DNA of 64,000 nucleotides from Flavobacterium daemonense (GTDB lineage: Bacteria > Bacteroidota > Bacteroidia > Flavobacteriales > Flavobacteriaceae). The notes under the pieces are model-generated. The model did not search any database and was not told where the DNA came from. It saw nothing but the letters and a program-made list of their open reading frames with translations. The stretch is taken from assembly GCF_007341385.1 (NCBI RefSeq), contig NZ_VJYD01000005.1, forward strand, positions 186,001 to 250,000. The letters run 5' to 3'. This document shows, one piece after another, positions 1 to 8,315 of this stretch. The position numbers and the translations under genes were made by a program. The stretch's first letter is position 1. Each line of letters starts with the position of its first letter.

Positions 1-1
1 C

Positions 2-487
2 GCTATTGCCTTAGAAAAAGAAATAAAACCTCCTCGCCCATTAACGCACGATTTATTTAAAAATTTTGCCGAACGATTTGATATTGTAGTTAAACAAGTG
101 ATCATTCACAAGCTTGTTGACGGCGTTTTTTACTCTAGCTTGATTTGCGAAAGAGATAAAATCGAAGAAATTATTGACGCAAGAACTTCTGATGCAATTG
201 CATTAGCACTGCGTTTCAACGCACCGATTTTTACCTATAAAAACATCTTGGATAAAGCAGGTATTTACCTAAAATCAAATACTGCCGACACTGATCAAGG
301 TGCTCAGGAAATTGATGACGTACTTTCTAACCCTGAAACTTTTGGACACGAAGAAGAAACAAATCAGTCTGGCGATGTGTACTCAAAACACACTTTACAG
401 GAACTGAACGAACTTCTTGATCAAGCAGTTTCTCAGGAAGATTACGAAAAAGCAGCAAAAATTAGAGACGAAATCTCTAGGAGATAA
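2..487 (+). CDS. Bifunctional nuclease family protein with UvrB/UvrC motif (5' truncated by window edge)
   Basis: The reading frame is open from base 2, so the gene begins before the window; the internal GTG at 98 is not the start. The translated start (AIALEKEIKPPRPLTHDLF) and the later DARTSDAIALALR segment are typical of the bifunctional nuclease (BFN, DUF151) fold. The C-terminal ~30 residues (ELNELLDQAVSQEDYEKAA) form a UVR-type helical hairpin like those of UvrB and UvrC, a combination common in Bacteroidota members of the family. Nuclease activity is known for some relatives and is only inferred here. The missing 5' part should hold roughly the first third of the BFN domain. Confidence 0.85.
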   Translation, partial: AIALEKEIKPPRPLTHDLFKNFAERFDIVVKQVIIHKLVDGVFYSSLICERDKIEEIIDARTSDAIALALRFNAPIFTYKNILDKAGIYLKSNTADTDQGAQEIDDVLSNPETFGHEEETNQSGDVYSKHTLQELNELLDQAVSQEDYEKAAKIRDEISRR

Positions 488-492
488 TTTTT

Positions 493-599
493 CGGCTATA
501 AGCCGTAAGCTTTAGGCTATAAGCTTGAAGCATAATCATAAAAAAACAAACTTTAAGCATTAGGAAAAAGCCTAAAGCTTAAAGCCTAAAGCTTAAAGC
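493..599. repeat. Imperfect inverted repeat with tandem AGCCTAAAGCTTAA units
   Basis: The gap before thyA holds AAGCTTTAGGCT at 507-518. Its exact reverse complement AGCCTAAAGCTT occurs twice, at 569-580 and 583-594. Transcribed RNA could fold into a stem with a loop of about 50 nt. No promoter-like TAnnTTTG was seen in the gap. It resembles the degenerate palindromic filler often found between Flavobacterium genes. Confidence 0.7.
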
Positions 600-603
600 A
601 AAG

Positions 604-1455
604 ATGAAGCAATACTTAGATTTAGTAAAACACGTTTTAGAAAACGGCAATCAAAAAGGAGACAGAACCGGAACTGGAACTAAAAGCGTTTTTGGTTACC
701 AAATGCGTTTTGATTTAAGTGAAGGTTTCCCAATGGTTACAACAAAAAAACTTCATTTAAAATCTATCATTTACGAATTGCTATGGTTCTTGAAAGGGGA
801 TACAAACATTAAGTATCTTCAGGAAAACGGAGTGAAAATCTGGGATGAATGGGCGGATTCTAATGGTGATTTAGGACCTGTTTACGGGCACCAATGGAGG
901 AACTGGAACAGTGAAGAAATCGATCAGATTTCTGAATTGATTACAGAATTGAAAACAAATCCGAACAGCCGACGCATGCTGGTTTCAGCTTGGAACCCAT
1001 CGGTTTTGCCAGATACAAAAAAATCTTTTGAAGAAAATGTAGCAAACAACAAGGCAGCTTTGCCTCCTTGCCACGCCTTTTTCCAATTTTATGTTTCGAG
1101 TCCCGATTTAGAAAAAGGCGAAACTAAAGGCAAACTTTCCTGCCAGCTGTATCAGCGAAGCGCAGATATCTTTTTAGGAGTTCCTTTCAACATTGCTTCT
1201 TATGCATTATTGACCATGATGATTGCACAAGTATGCGACCTTGAAGCAGGTGAATTTATTCACACTTTTGGCGACGCACATATTTACAATAATCATTTTG
1301 ATCAATTGGAATTACAACTTTCAAGAGAGCCAAAACCACTACCAAAAATGATTTTAAATCCAGCGATTAAAAACATTTTTGATTTTGATTTCAACGACTT
1401 TACACTTGCCGATTATGAACCACATCCGGGAATAAAAGGAAGTGTTGCAGTATAA
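604..1455 (+). CDS. thyA: Thymidylate synthase
   Basis: Converts dUMP to dTMP with methylene-tetrahydrofolate, producing dihydrofolate in the cytoplasm. Clear ThyA signatures are [15 protein letters not shown] near residue 19, the double arginine at 123-124, and the nucleophile motif LPPCH with Cys156. The end ([10 protein letters not shown]) matches the family C-terminus. At 283 residues it is somewhat longer than the 264 of E. coli ThyA. The extra length lies on both sides of the catalytic cysteine, around residues 135-150 and 165-176. folA, which recycles the dihydrofolate product, lies 0.9 kb downstream on the same strand, a classic functional pairing, although a terminator and a minus-strand gene separate them. 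Confidence 0.97.
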   Translation: MKQYLDLVKHVLENGNQKGDRTGTGTKSVFGYQMRFDLSEGFPMVTTKKLHLKSIIYELLWFLKGDTNIKYLQENGVKIWDEWADSNGDLGPVYGHQWRNWNSEEIDQISELITELKTNPNSRRMLVSAWNPSVLPDTKKSFEENVANNKAALPPCHAFFQFYVSSPDLEKGETKGKLSCQLYQRSADIFLGVPFNIASYALLTMMIAQVCDLEAGEFIHTFGDAHIYNNHFDQLELQLSREPKPLPKMILNPAIKNIFDFDFNDFTLADYEPHPGIKGSVAV

Positions 1456-1460
1456 ACATA

Positions 1461-1498
1461 AAAAAATCCGCTTAGAAAAATTTAAGCGGATTTTTTTA
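1461..1498 (+). terminator. Intrinsic terminator between convergent thyA and the CBM48 gene
   Basis: Arms AATCCGCTTA (1465-1474) and TAAGCGGATT (1483-1492) are flanked by an A run on the left and a T run on the right, so it can act in both directions. It overlaps the stop codon of the minus-strand gene. Confidence 0.85.
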
Positions 1499-1792
1499 TA
1501 TTGCTACAACACTGTTTTCGCTGCCAGCAAAATCATTCCATTTATAAAAATCAGCTTCAGGCTCATTTACATAAACTCCGTCAATTAAATACTTGAACTC
1601 GTAAATAGCATCTTTTACCAAGTCGTAAGTTGCTTTAAAAGTTCCGTTTTTTAATTTGCTCAAAGTTCCTTCTTCTGGATTCCAATTATTGAAATCTCCA
1701 ACTACAGCAGCTGTACTTGCATCTTTTGCATCTATAGAAAAAGTGACTTTTACCACTGGTTTTGTTTTGATAAATTGTTTCTTTAAAGACAT
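1496..1792 (-). CDS. Stand-alone isoamylase early-set / CBM48-like glycogen-binding domain protein
   Basis: A 98-residue cytoplasmic protein made of one early-set/CBM48-like beta-sandwich, the fold used by AMPK-beta and glycogen-branching enzymes to bind alpha-glucans. The motif AAVVGDFNNWNPEEG (about residues 28-42) carries the conserved DFNxWxP core, and YEFKYLIDGVY (about 64-74) is the second hallmark. There is no catalytic domain, so it probably acts as a carbohydrate-binding or regulatory module; the partner is unknown. It converges on thyA across a shared terminator. Confidence 0.8.
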   Translation of the reverse strand: MSLKKQFIKTKPVVKVTFSIDAKDASTAAVVGDFNNWNPEEGTLSKLKNGTFKATYDLVKDAIYEFKYLIDGVYVNEPEADFYKWNDFAGSENSVVAI

Positions 1793-2037
1793 AACTATTT
1801 AGTTTTTAGATTGATATATCTAAAATTACACAAATTCAGCTGAACTTTCAATACCCCGTTATCCGATTTACGACAATAGCAAAAATGATTATTTATTTTA
1901 ATGATATCCACAAATTAATCCACAATAATTTTCTGATTCTAAATTCTTAACTTATTCACAGGCAAATATTATAGAATCAAAATTCCTTCTTTTGAAAATA
2001 AATTTTAACTTTATAACCTCATTTCATTTAATATCGT

Positions 2038-2376
2038 ATGGAAAAAGAAGTACAGGAACAATATGAATATGCAAGAAGAAGAATTAGACAAAAGAAAATT
2101 CTCTATTTTCATTTTGTACTTTTTCTAATAGGAAGTTTATTTTTATTTGTCGCTAACCGATTTTTTGGTTTTGGCGAAGGAAGCAGTCAAAACTGGTGCA
2201 TATGGGGAATTACGATTTGGTTTTTTCTATTTATTCTGCACTTCATCAAAGTCTATATTACTGACAGATTTATGAATAAAAAATGGGAAAGAGAGCAAAT
2301 TGACCGACTTGTTACTTTGCAGCAAAAAAGAATCAGTCAATTAGAATCCAAAATAAATGAGGATACTGAAAAATAA
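2038..2376 (+). CDS. 2TM domain-containing membrane protein
   Basis: A 112-residue protein with a charged N-terminal helix (EVQEQYEYARRRIRQKK), then two predicted membrane helices at about 21-41 and 55-77 separated by a short loop, and a charged C-terminal coiled coil (REQIDRLVTLQQKRISQLE). This is the layout of the 2TM family (PF13239), which is common in Bacteroidota and of unknown function. It lies 17 bp upstream of folA on the same strand and is probably cotranscribed with it. Confidence 0.8.
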   Translation: MEKEVQEQYEYARRRIRQKKILYFHFVLFLIGSLFLFVANRFFGFGEGSSQNWCIWGITIWFFLFILHFIKVYITDRFMNKKWEREQIDRLVTLQQKRISQLESKINEDTEK

Positions 2377-2393
2377 ATTTAGTTTAGAATGCC

Positions 2394-2876
2394 ATGATTA
2401 TAATGATAGCGGCGGTAGCCGAAAATAATGCCCTTGGAAAAAACAATGATTTAGTTTGGCACTTGCCAAACGATTTTAAACGATTTAAATCTCTTACAAC
2501 AAATCATCATATTATTATGGGAAGAAAAACATTTGAAAGCTTCCCAAAACCATTGCCTAATAGAACTCACGTAATTATTACACGACAAAGCGATTATCAT
2601 CCTGAAGGTTGTATTGTTGTTGACAGCATTGAAAAAGCAATCGCAATTTGTCCAGAAAACGAAGATTCGTATGTTATTGGCGGAGGAGAAATTTACAATC
2701 TTGCATTGCCTTTTGCTGATATCATAGAAATAACTAAAGTTCATCATACTTTTGATGCTGATACTTTTTTCCCAAAAATCAGTGAAAAAGACTGGTTGCT
2801 TGTTGAAAGCGAAGAAAACTTTAAAGATGAAAAACATCTTTATGACTACACTTACGAAACTTATATCCGTAAATAA
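2394..2876 (+). CDS. folA: Dihydrofolate reductase
   Basis: Reduces dihydrofolate to tetrahydrofolate with NADPH. Family motifs are present in order: the Met20-loop region ALGKNNDLVWHLPNDFKRF with the active-site acidic residue of the LPND segment, MGRKTFESFPKPLPNR (NADPH binding), and YVIGGGEIYNLALP. At 160 residues it has the usual length of a monofunctional bacterial enzyme. The start could be either of two close in-frame ATGs, at 2394 or 2403; the second would give the more usual MIAAVAEN beginning. It works with thyA just upstream. Confidence 0.96.
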   Translation: MIIMIAAVAENNALGKNNDLVWHLPNDFKRFKSLTTNHHIIMGRKTFESFPKPLPNRTHVIITRQSDYHPEGCIVVDSIEKAIAICPENEDSYVIGGGEIYNLALPFADIIEITKVHHTFDADTFFPKISEKDWLLVESEENFKDEKHLYDYTYETYIRK

Positions 2877-2877
2877 A

Positions 2878-2906
2878 AAAACATCCTCTTTTGGAGGATG
2901 TTTTTT
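2878..2906 (+). terminator. Intrinsic terminator after folA
   Basis: Hairpin arms ACATCCTC (2881-2888) and GAGGATGT (2894-2901) are followed by a run of T. Confidence 0.85.
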
Positions 2907-3443
2907 AAGAATGATCGATTTTTAGATGTGGCTTATTCCAGAAATAGTTTTGTAAAAAAAATCCAAATGTTTAAAACATTTGAAAAAACTGAATAACATA
3001 ATGTTAATTGAGAACAAGCCTCAAAAGTGCCTTTAATAACAAATACCACTAAGATATTAAAGGCAAGAAAATTAAAATTTCCAAAAACAAATTTAATCCT
3101 AAGAACGTATTTTGCACTTTTAAAAAGGGCAGTGCGATTTGAAAAGAGCACTGTTAAAACTACTTTCTGAACCAAATGAAATTACTCGCGCAAAAAAAGT
3201 AATCATTTGTTTTTAAGCCATATTTCTAATCAATCATAAAACTTTCATCATTTTTATCTTTGACAAAATTGAGCATAAAACCGGCAGTACACAATACCCA
3301 CTTTTAGTGATTTTTGAAAAATACCCACTTTTGGTGATGCTTAATCGACCTTAAAATTCAGAGTCAAATAAAGCGTCGCACCTTTCTTTTACAACATTTG
3401 ATTTACAATTTAAAAAACCATTAACAGTTAAGTCAGATTGTAT
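2907..3443. other. Gene-poor gap of about 540 bp
   Basis: No convincing gene lies here. A minus-strand open frame at 2933-3175 (80 codons, TTG start) has low-complexity hydrophobic content and no recognisable motif, and I do not call it. The gap holds a perfect palindrome CAAATGTTT-A-AAACATTTG (2964-2982) and, near ubiE, a pair of operator-like direct repeats listed separately. It could hide a small RNA, but I see no diagnostic structure. Confidence 0.5.
3294..3338. promoter_or_regulatory. Two 18-bp direct repeats with internal dyads (operator-like)
   Basis: ATACCCACTTTTAGTGAT (3294-3311) and ATACCCACTTTTGGTGAT (3321-3338) differ at one base and are spaced 27 bp start to start. Each carries a short dyad of the form CACT-nnn-AGTG or CAC-n5-GTG. 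This is the layout of a tandem site for a dimeric DNA-binding protein. The next gene downstream is ubiE, 128 bp away. The binding protein is unknown. Confidence 0.5.
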
Positions 3444-3451
3444 TATATTTG
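3444..3451 (+). promoter_or_regulatory. Bacteroidota -7 element of the ubiE-porT operon
   Basis: TATATTTG matches TAnnTTTG and lies 14 nt before the ubiE ATG, so any leader is very short. No well-placed -33 TTG is visible. Confidence 0.45.
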
Positions 3452-3465
3452 CCTAAATAAAAAAA

Positions 3466-4197
3466 ATGTCTGAGAAAATAACCCCATATAAAGACTCTTC
3501 TTTAGGAAAAAAAGAACAGGTTGCCCAAATGTTTGACAACATTTCTGGGAACTATGATAATTTGAATCGTGTAATCTCTTTTGGGATCGATGTAAAATGG
3601 CGTAAAAAAGTCCTAAAAATAGTTTCTGACACAAAACCTAAAATCATACTTGATATCGCAACCGGAACTGGCGATCTTGCCATTTTAATGGCACAGACAA
3701 ATGCTGAAAAAATCATTGGTTTAGATATTTCGGCAGGAATGCTTGAAGTTGGGAAAAAGAAAGTTGAAGAAAAAAAACTATCAAATACTATTGATTTAGT
3801 TTTAGGCGATTCTGAAAACATTCCTTTTGAAGATAATTATTTTGACGCTATAACAGTTGGTTTTGGTGTTCGAAACTTCGAGAATTTAGAAAAAGGATTT
3901 GCTGAAATTTTAAGGGTTCTAAAACCAAATGGTGTATTTGTAATTTTAGAAACTTCAGTACCAGATAAGACTCCATATAAACAAGGATATAAATTTTACA
4001 GTAAAAATATTCTCCCAATAATTGGAAAATTATTTTCTAAAGATAATTCGGCTTACGGATATTTATCTGAATCGGCTGCGGTTTTTCCATACGGAGAAGC
4101 ACTAAACAATATTTTGAGAAAAATTGGGTTTATAGATGTTGTGGCGATGCCTCAAACTTTTGGAGTTGCAACCATTTATTCTGCTTCTAAAAAATAG
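3466..4197 (+). CDS. ubiE: Demethylmenaquinone methyltransferase
   Basis: A class I SAM-dependent methyltransferase for the last step of menaquinone synthesis (UbiE/MenG). The SAM-binding motif [12 protein letters not shown] sits near residues 60-71, followed by GLDISAGML (motif II) and the family signatures [14 protein letters not shown] and ILRVLKPNG. Its length of 243 residues is typical. Flavobacteria use menaquinone, so the benzoquinol reaction of the bifunctional enterobacterial enzyme is probably not relevant. porT starts 2 nt after its stop codon, so the two are surely cotranscribed. Confidence 0.95.
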   Translation: MSEKITPYKDSSLGKKEQVAQMFDNISGNYDNLNRVISFGIDVKWRKKVLKIVSDTKPKIILDIATGTGDLAILMAQTNAEKIIGLDISAGMLEVGKKKVEEKKLSNTIDLVLGDSENIPFEDNYFDAITVGFGVRNFENLEKGFAEILRVLKPNGVFVILETSVPDKTPYKQGYKFYSKNILPIIGKLFSKDNSAYGYLSESAAVFPYGEALNNILRKIGFIDVVAMPQTFGVATIYSASKK

Positions 4198-4198
4198 T

Positions 4199-4906
4199 AT
4201 GAAAAAAACAGTAATCTTAATTTTATTAGTCTTATCGACAAAAGGATATTCGCAATTTGGTAAGAGCATGTTCAGCAAAGACCCCATTATCAATCTTGAA
4301 AACTGGCAAAAACAGCGCCTTTATTTTGGATATTACTTGGGTTTCAACAGCTTTGACTTTAAGTTTGACTATAAAAATGTTGTGAACCAAGATATTCAGG
4401 TAAAAAAAACTACCGGATTTAATGTTGGTGTCGTAGCAGATTTAAGATTGCAGGAATACATAAATCTGCGTTTTGAACCCGGTTTGTACTATACAAAACG
4501 CGATTTATATTATCCTAATTTCACTTCTAAAGTTGATTATTTAAGAGAAGTAAACAGTACTTACATACATTTTCCGCTGCTTTTAAAATTCTCTTCATTG
4601 CGAACAGGAAATATTCGTCCGTACTTAGTTGGAGGAATGTCAACTACACTTAATTTATCAAGCAATTCAAAATCTCAAGACGATAATTCTGAACAAAAAT
4701 TCAGAGTAAAACCTTGGACTGCTGCTTATGAAATGGGTGTTGGAATTGACTTTTTTACAGAATATTTCATTTTCTCTCCATCAATTAGAGGAATGTTTGG
4801 GATAACAGATGAATTAGTAAGAGACAATGACCCAAATAGCCCGTGGACAGGAAACATTGATTCTATGAAATCGAGAGCTATTTTAATAAATTTTACTTTT
4901 CACTAA
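4199..4906 (+). CDS. porT: Type IX secretion system outer-membrane protein PorT (SprT)
   Basis: A 235-residue protein with a signal peptide ending near KGYSQ, followed by an outer-membrane beta-barrel-like sequence (alternating aromatic strands such as LYFGYYLGFNSFDFKF and YINLRFEPGLYYTKRDLYY). PorT is an essential part of the type IX secretion and gliding machinery of Bacteroidota. The assignment rests on the barrel pattern, the length and the well-known ubiE-porT gene order. A longer frame opens at 4136 inside ubiE, but the signal peptide starts at the ATG at 4199, immediately after the ubiE stop. No other T9SS gene is in the window. Confidence 0.85.
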   Translation: MKKTVILILLVLSTKGYSQFGKSMFSKDPIINLENWQKQRLYFGYYLGFNSFDFKFDYKNVVNQDIQVKKTTGFNVGVVADLRLQEYINLRFEPGLYYTKRDLYYPNFTSKVDYLREVNSTYIHFPLLLKFSSLRTGNIRPYLVGGMSTTLNLSSNSKSQDDNSEQKFRVKPWTAAYEMGVGIDFFTEYFIFSPSIRGMFGITDELVRDNDPNSPWTGNIDSMKSRAILINFTFH

Positions 4907-4915
4907 AACAAATAC

Positions 4916-5644
4916 CTAACTATTTCGTTTAAATTCACTGAGAATAATTGCTGTTGCGGTAGCTACATTTAAACTTTCCGTTTTTTGAAGCTCTCCAAAC
5001 CTAGGAATTGTCAGTCGGCTTGTTACCATTTTTTCAATTTCTGCCGAAATACCATTGGCTTCATTACCCATAATAATGATTCCGTTTTCAGGCAAATTTG
5101 ATTTGTAAATGTTTTCACCGTCCATAAAAGTTCCAAAAACTGGCAGTTTTGTTTGAGCGATAAAGGTTTTCAAATCAACATAATTTACATTTACTCGAGT
5201 GATAGACCCCATTGTCGCCTGAACCACTTTTGGGTTATAAATATCTACTGTCTCTTTTGAGCAAATAATTTGTTTGATGCCAAACCAATCGCACAGACGC
5301 AGAATCGTACCTAAATTTCCAGGATCACGAATATCGTCTAAAGCCAGAATCAAACCAGAGTCGATTATTTTATTTTCGGCAGGAATTTTGAACACCGCCA
5401 AACAAGAATTTGGAGTCGCCAAAGCACTTATTTTTTTCAACTCTTGATCATTAATAAGAGTTCGTTTTGAAGACTGAACAGTTTCAAAATCATTTTGCGT
5501 GGTGTATAAATGCTCTAATTCAAAGTTGGATTGCAACAATTCTTGAATTACTTTTACTCCTTCGGCAAAAAACAATTGATTTGCAAAACGCTGTTTTTTT
5601 TGATGCAAGCCTGAGATAAGTTTTATTTGGTTTTTACTAACCAT
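4916..5644 (-). CDS. TrmH/SpoU-family RNA 2'-O-methyltransferase
   Basis: A SPOUT-class methyltransferase acting on rRNA or tRNA ribose. The N-terminal ~100 residues (FANQLFFAEGVKVIQELL) resemble the SpoU substrate-binding domain. The catalytic domain carries motif 1 DPGNLGTILRLCDWFG, motif 2 IIMGNEANGIS and motif 3 IPRFGELQKTESLNVATA. Its 242 residues fit the RlmB/TrmH group. The exact target nucleotide cannot be read from sequence. It converges on porT with a 9-bp gap and diverges from tamL. Confidence 0.92.
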   Translation of the reverse strand: MVSKNQIKLISGLHQKKQRFANQLFFAEGVKVIQELLQSNFELEHLYTTQNDFETVQSSKRTLINDQELKKISALATPNSCLAVFKIPAENKIIDSGLILALDDIRDPGNLGTILRLCDWFGIKQIICSKETVDIYNPKVVQATMGSITRVNVNYVDLKTFIAQTKLPVFGTFMDGENIYKSNLPENGIIIMGNEANGISAEIEKMVTSRLTIPRFGELQKTESLNVATATAIILSEFKRNS

Positions 5645-5653
5645 AAAATAATG

Positions 5654-5661
5654 TACTTTTG
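5654..5661 (+). promoter_or_regulatory. -7 element of tamL
   Basis: TACTTTTG matches TAnnTTTG, 20 nt before the TTG start of tamL and just outside the start of the divergent methyltransferase gene. TTTG at 5626-5629 could be the -33 box, but the 24-nt spacing is long. Confidence 0.45.
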
Positions 5662-5681
5662 AATTAAATATTTAAAAACAC

Positions 5682-8255
5682 TTGAAAAATAATTCCACAA
5701 AAATAACAGCATTTATTCTAATAGCAACACTTATTTGTGCTTGTAATGCCGTAAAAAGAGTTCCAGATGGAAAAAACCTTCTCGTAAAAAATAATATTCT
5801 CGTAAACGGAAAGTCATCAAACGACGAAATTGCCTCGAATCAAATGTATCAAAAGCCAAACGGAAAACTGTTAGGCTTTAAATTGCGTTTAAATTTATAC
5901 AATTTAGCTAATTTAAATCCGGATTCGACTTATAAAGCAAAATTTGATAATCATCCCGGCCGATATGAACGCTGGTCAAAATTACTTTCAGCTAAACAAG
6001 TCGATCGTCTTGGGCAGTCTTTTATAAATAAAGGATTAAACGATTTCTTAAAAAACACCGGAGAAGCACCTGTAATTATTGATACTGCCAAGACAAAAAA
6101 GACCTTGCTTCGATTAAAATATTACTATCTAAACAATGGTTTTTTTAAAGTACAGACAGATTACACAATTGATACGACTGGAATTAAAAGAGCTAAAATA
6201 AACTATAACATCACAACCGGGCCGGCATATACTTTAGATTCTATCCGAACTACTATCCTAACTCCGGCATTAGACTCACTTTATCATGCTAGCAGAGAAC
6301 CTTCTCTTTTAAAATCTGGGAATCAATATAAGACAACCGATTTTGAAGAAGAGAAAAATCGTATTACAACGTATTTCAGAAATAATGGTGCTTATTATTT
6401 TCAGCCGACTTATGTAACTTTTGATATTGATACAATTGGCAAAAAAAATAAAGCCGACGTAAATTTAATCATCAACAATAATAGTATACAAGAAAGAGAT
6501 TCCAGCAGAACAGAACCTTTCAAACTTTATAAAATCAGCGATGTGAATATCTACACAGATTATTCGCCAGCAAATGCAAAGTCAAAAATCAATGACAGCG
6601 TTTCATACAATAATTTTAATTTGTACAGCTACAAAAAATTAAAATACAAACCGCGCGCCATTACCGATGCTGTTTTTATCACAAAAGGAAGCACATTTTC
6701 AGACACTAGAACGACGCTTTCGTCTCGATATTTAAATAACTTGAAAATATTCAATTATCCTTCCATTCAATATGAAGTTGACAAGAGAGATTCGACAGCG
6801 CAGTCTTTAATTGCAAATGTTTATTTAACGCCAAGAAAAAAATATAGTTTTGGTGCAACACTTGATGTAACGCACTCTAATATTCAGGATTTTGGTATTG
6901 GAGCCAGTCTTTCAGAAACCATTCGAAATGTTTTTAATCGTGCTGAAACCCTTGAAATTTCAACGCGTATGAATATCGGTTCATCAAAAGATATGGCGAA
7001 CCCAAACAATAATTTCTTTAATGTCTCTGAATATGGAGTCGATTTGAAATTGAATTTCCCAAGGATTTTGCTTCCCTTTGGAACAGAAAAAATTATTCCG
7101 AAAAGGATGATTCCGTCCACATCAATCTCGAGTGGTTTTTCTAAACAGCGAAATATTGGTTTGGACAAAGAAAATTTTACAGGAGGAATCTCGTACAATT
7201 GGTCTCCAAAACGTCATAACACCGCAAAGTTAGAATTGCTGAACGCACAATATGTACGTAATTTAAATCCGAACAATTACTTTAATGTTTATACTTCTTC
7301 ATATGATGAATTAAATGGCATTGGTAAAGATTACAACATTGAACCTCTAAACTGGGGAGATACACCAGAAGAACAAGCCAGAAAAGATTTAACTATACCT
7401 AAAGGAACCACAGGATTTACCAATGATGTTTTGAATAACAGAACCGCATTACTGCCTGGAGATCCTCAGTATAGAGACGTAGAAAGTATTGAAGAAAGAA
7501 GAGTTCGTTTGACCGAAAATGACTTCATTTTAGCTACAAGCTATACGTTTACTAAAACGACTAAAAAGGATCTTGCGGATAATAATTTCTATCAGTTCAA
7601 AACCAAAGTAGAATCGGCGGGAACTTTATTATCAGCGATTTCAAACATTGCAAGTCTTCCTAAAAATGCAAATGGCAATTACGAAATCTTCAATTTAGAA
7701 TATTCAGAATACGTTAAAACCGAATTCGATTATATCAAACACTGGGATTTTGGAAAAGAAAAAGTGCTTGCTGTACGAAGCTTTTTTGGAATTGCGATTC
7801 CGTTTGGAAACTCAAATTATATTCCGTTTTCACGAAGTTATTATGCGGGAGGTTCAAATGACAACCGTGCTTGGCAACCCTATTCATTAGGTCCCGGAAG
7901 TACAGATGCCTTAGATGATTTTAATGAGGCCAATATGAAAATTGCATTGAGTGCCGAATTTCGCTTTAAAATACTTGGTGATGTTAAAGGAGCCGTTTTT
8001 GCAGATGCCGGAAATATCTGGAATGTGCTCGATAATGTCATTGATGAGAAGGCAAAATTCAGCAGCGTAAACGATTTAGCTGAAATCGCTTTAGGCTCAG
8101 GATTTGGATTACGCTACGATTTAAGCTTTTTTGTTGTTCGACTAGATTTGGGCTTCAAGACTTATAATCCGGCACATGAGAAGGGAGACAGATGGTTTAA
8201 AGAATACAATTTTGGTCACTCGGTTTTAAATTTTGGAATAAATTATCCGTTCTAA
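5682..8255 (+). CDS. tamL: Translocation and assembly module lipoprotein TamL (BamA/TamA-type barrel)
   Basis: An 857-residue outer-membrane protein of the Omp85 superfamily. It starts with TTG, has a lipoprotein signal (LIATLICAC, acylated Cys21), POTRA-like domains up to about residue 400 (segments around NKGLNDFLK and GGPAYTL-type strand patterns), and a C-terminal 16-strand barrel ending in FGINYPF with a terminal aromatic. The barrel contains Omp85 motifs such as YYAGGSNDNRAWQPYSLGPG and GDVKGAVFADAGNIW. A lipid-anchored TamA is characteristic of Bacteroidota, where TamL pairs with TamB to insert outer-membrane proteins. No tamB is nearby. The ATG alternatives lie inside the mature protein, so TTG is favoured. 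Confidence 0.9.
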   Translation: MKNNSTKITAFILIATLICACNAVKRVPDGKNLLVKNNILVNGKSSNDEIASNQMYQKPNGKLLGFKLRLNLYNLANLNPDSTYKAKFDNHPGRYERWSKLLSAKQVDRLGQSFINKGLNDFLKNTGEAPVIIDTAKTKKTLLRLKYYYLNNGFFKVQTDYTIDTTGIKRAKINYNITTGPAYTLDSIRTTILTPALDSLYHASREPSLLKSGNQYKTTDFEEEKNRITTYFRNNGAYYFQPTYVTFDIDTIGKKNKADVNLIINNNSIQERDSSRTEPFKLYKISDVNIYTDYSPANAKSKINDSVSYNNFNLYSYKKLKYKPRAITDAVFITKGSTFSDTRTTLSSRYLNNLKIFNYPSIQYEVDKRDSTAQSLIANVYLTPRKKYSFGATLDVTHSNIQDFGIGASLSETIRNVFNRAETLEISTRMNIGSSKDMANPNNNFFNVSEYGVDLKLNFPRILLPFGTEKIIPKRMIPSTSISSGFSKQRNIGLDKENFTGGISYNWSPKRHNTAKLELLNAQYVRNLNPNNYFNVYTSSYDELNGIGKDYNIEPLNWGDTPEEQARKDLTIPKGTTGFTNDVLNNRTALLPGDPQYRDVESIEERRVRLTENDFILATSYTFTKTTKKDLADNNFYQFKTKVESAGTLLSAISNIASLPKNANGNYEIFNLEYSEYVKTEFDYIKHWDFGKEKVLAVRSFFGIAIPFGNSNYIPFSRSYYAGGSNDNRAWQPYSLGPGSTDALDDFNEANMKIALSAEFRFKILGDVKGAVFADAGNIWNVLDNVIDEKAKFSSVNDLAEIALGSGFGLRYDLSFFVVRLDLGFKTYNPAHEKGDRWFKEYNFGHSVLNFGINYPF

Positions 8256-8269
8256 TGCTAATTAATTCT

Positions 8270-8277
8270 TATTTTTG
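8270..8277 (+). promoter_or_regulatory. -7 element of fbaA
   Basis: TATTTTTG matches TAnnTTTG, 38 nt upstream of the fbaA ATG in the short gap after tamL. Confidence 0.5.
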
Positions 8278-8315
8278 CAACCTAAAAACTAAAAACAACT
8301 ATAAAAAAAATTACA

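Noticed and set aside
2451..2837. Long open frame antisense to folA
   Set aside because: Shadow of a clear DHFR gene; residues are a reflection of its codons.
2933..3175. Minus-strand open frame of 80 codons in the folA-ubiE gap
   Set aside because: TTG start, no motif, biased hydrophobic content and no promoter; looks like chance in AT-rich DNA.
3294..3338. CRISPR array
   Set aside because: Only two repeat copies with a 9-bp spacer and no cas genes.
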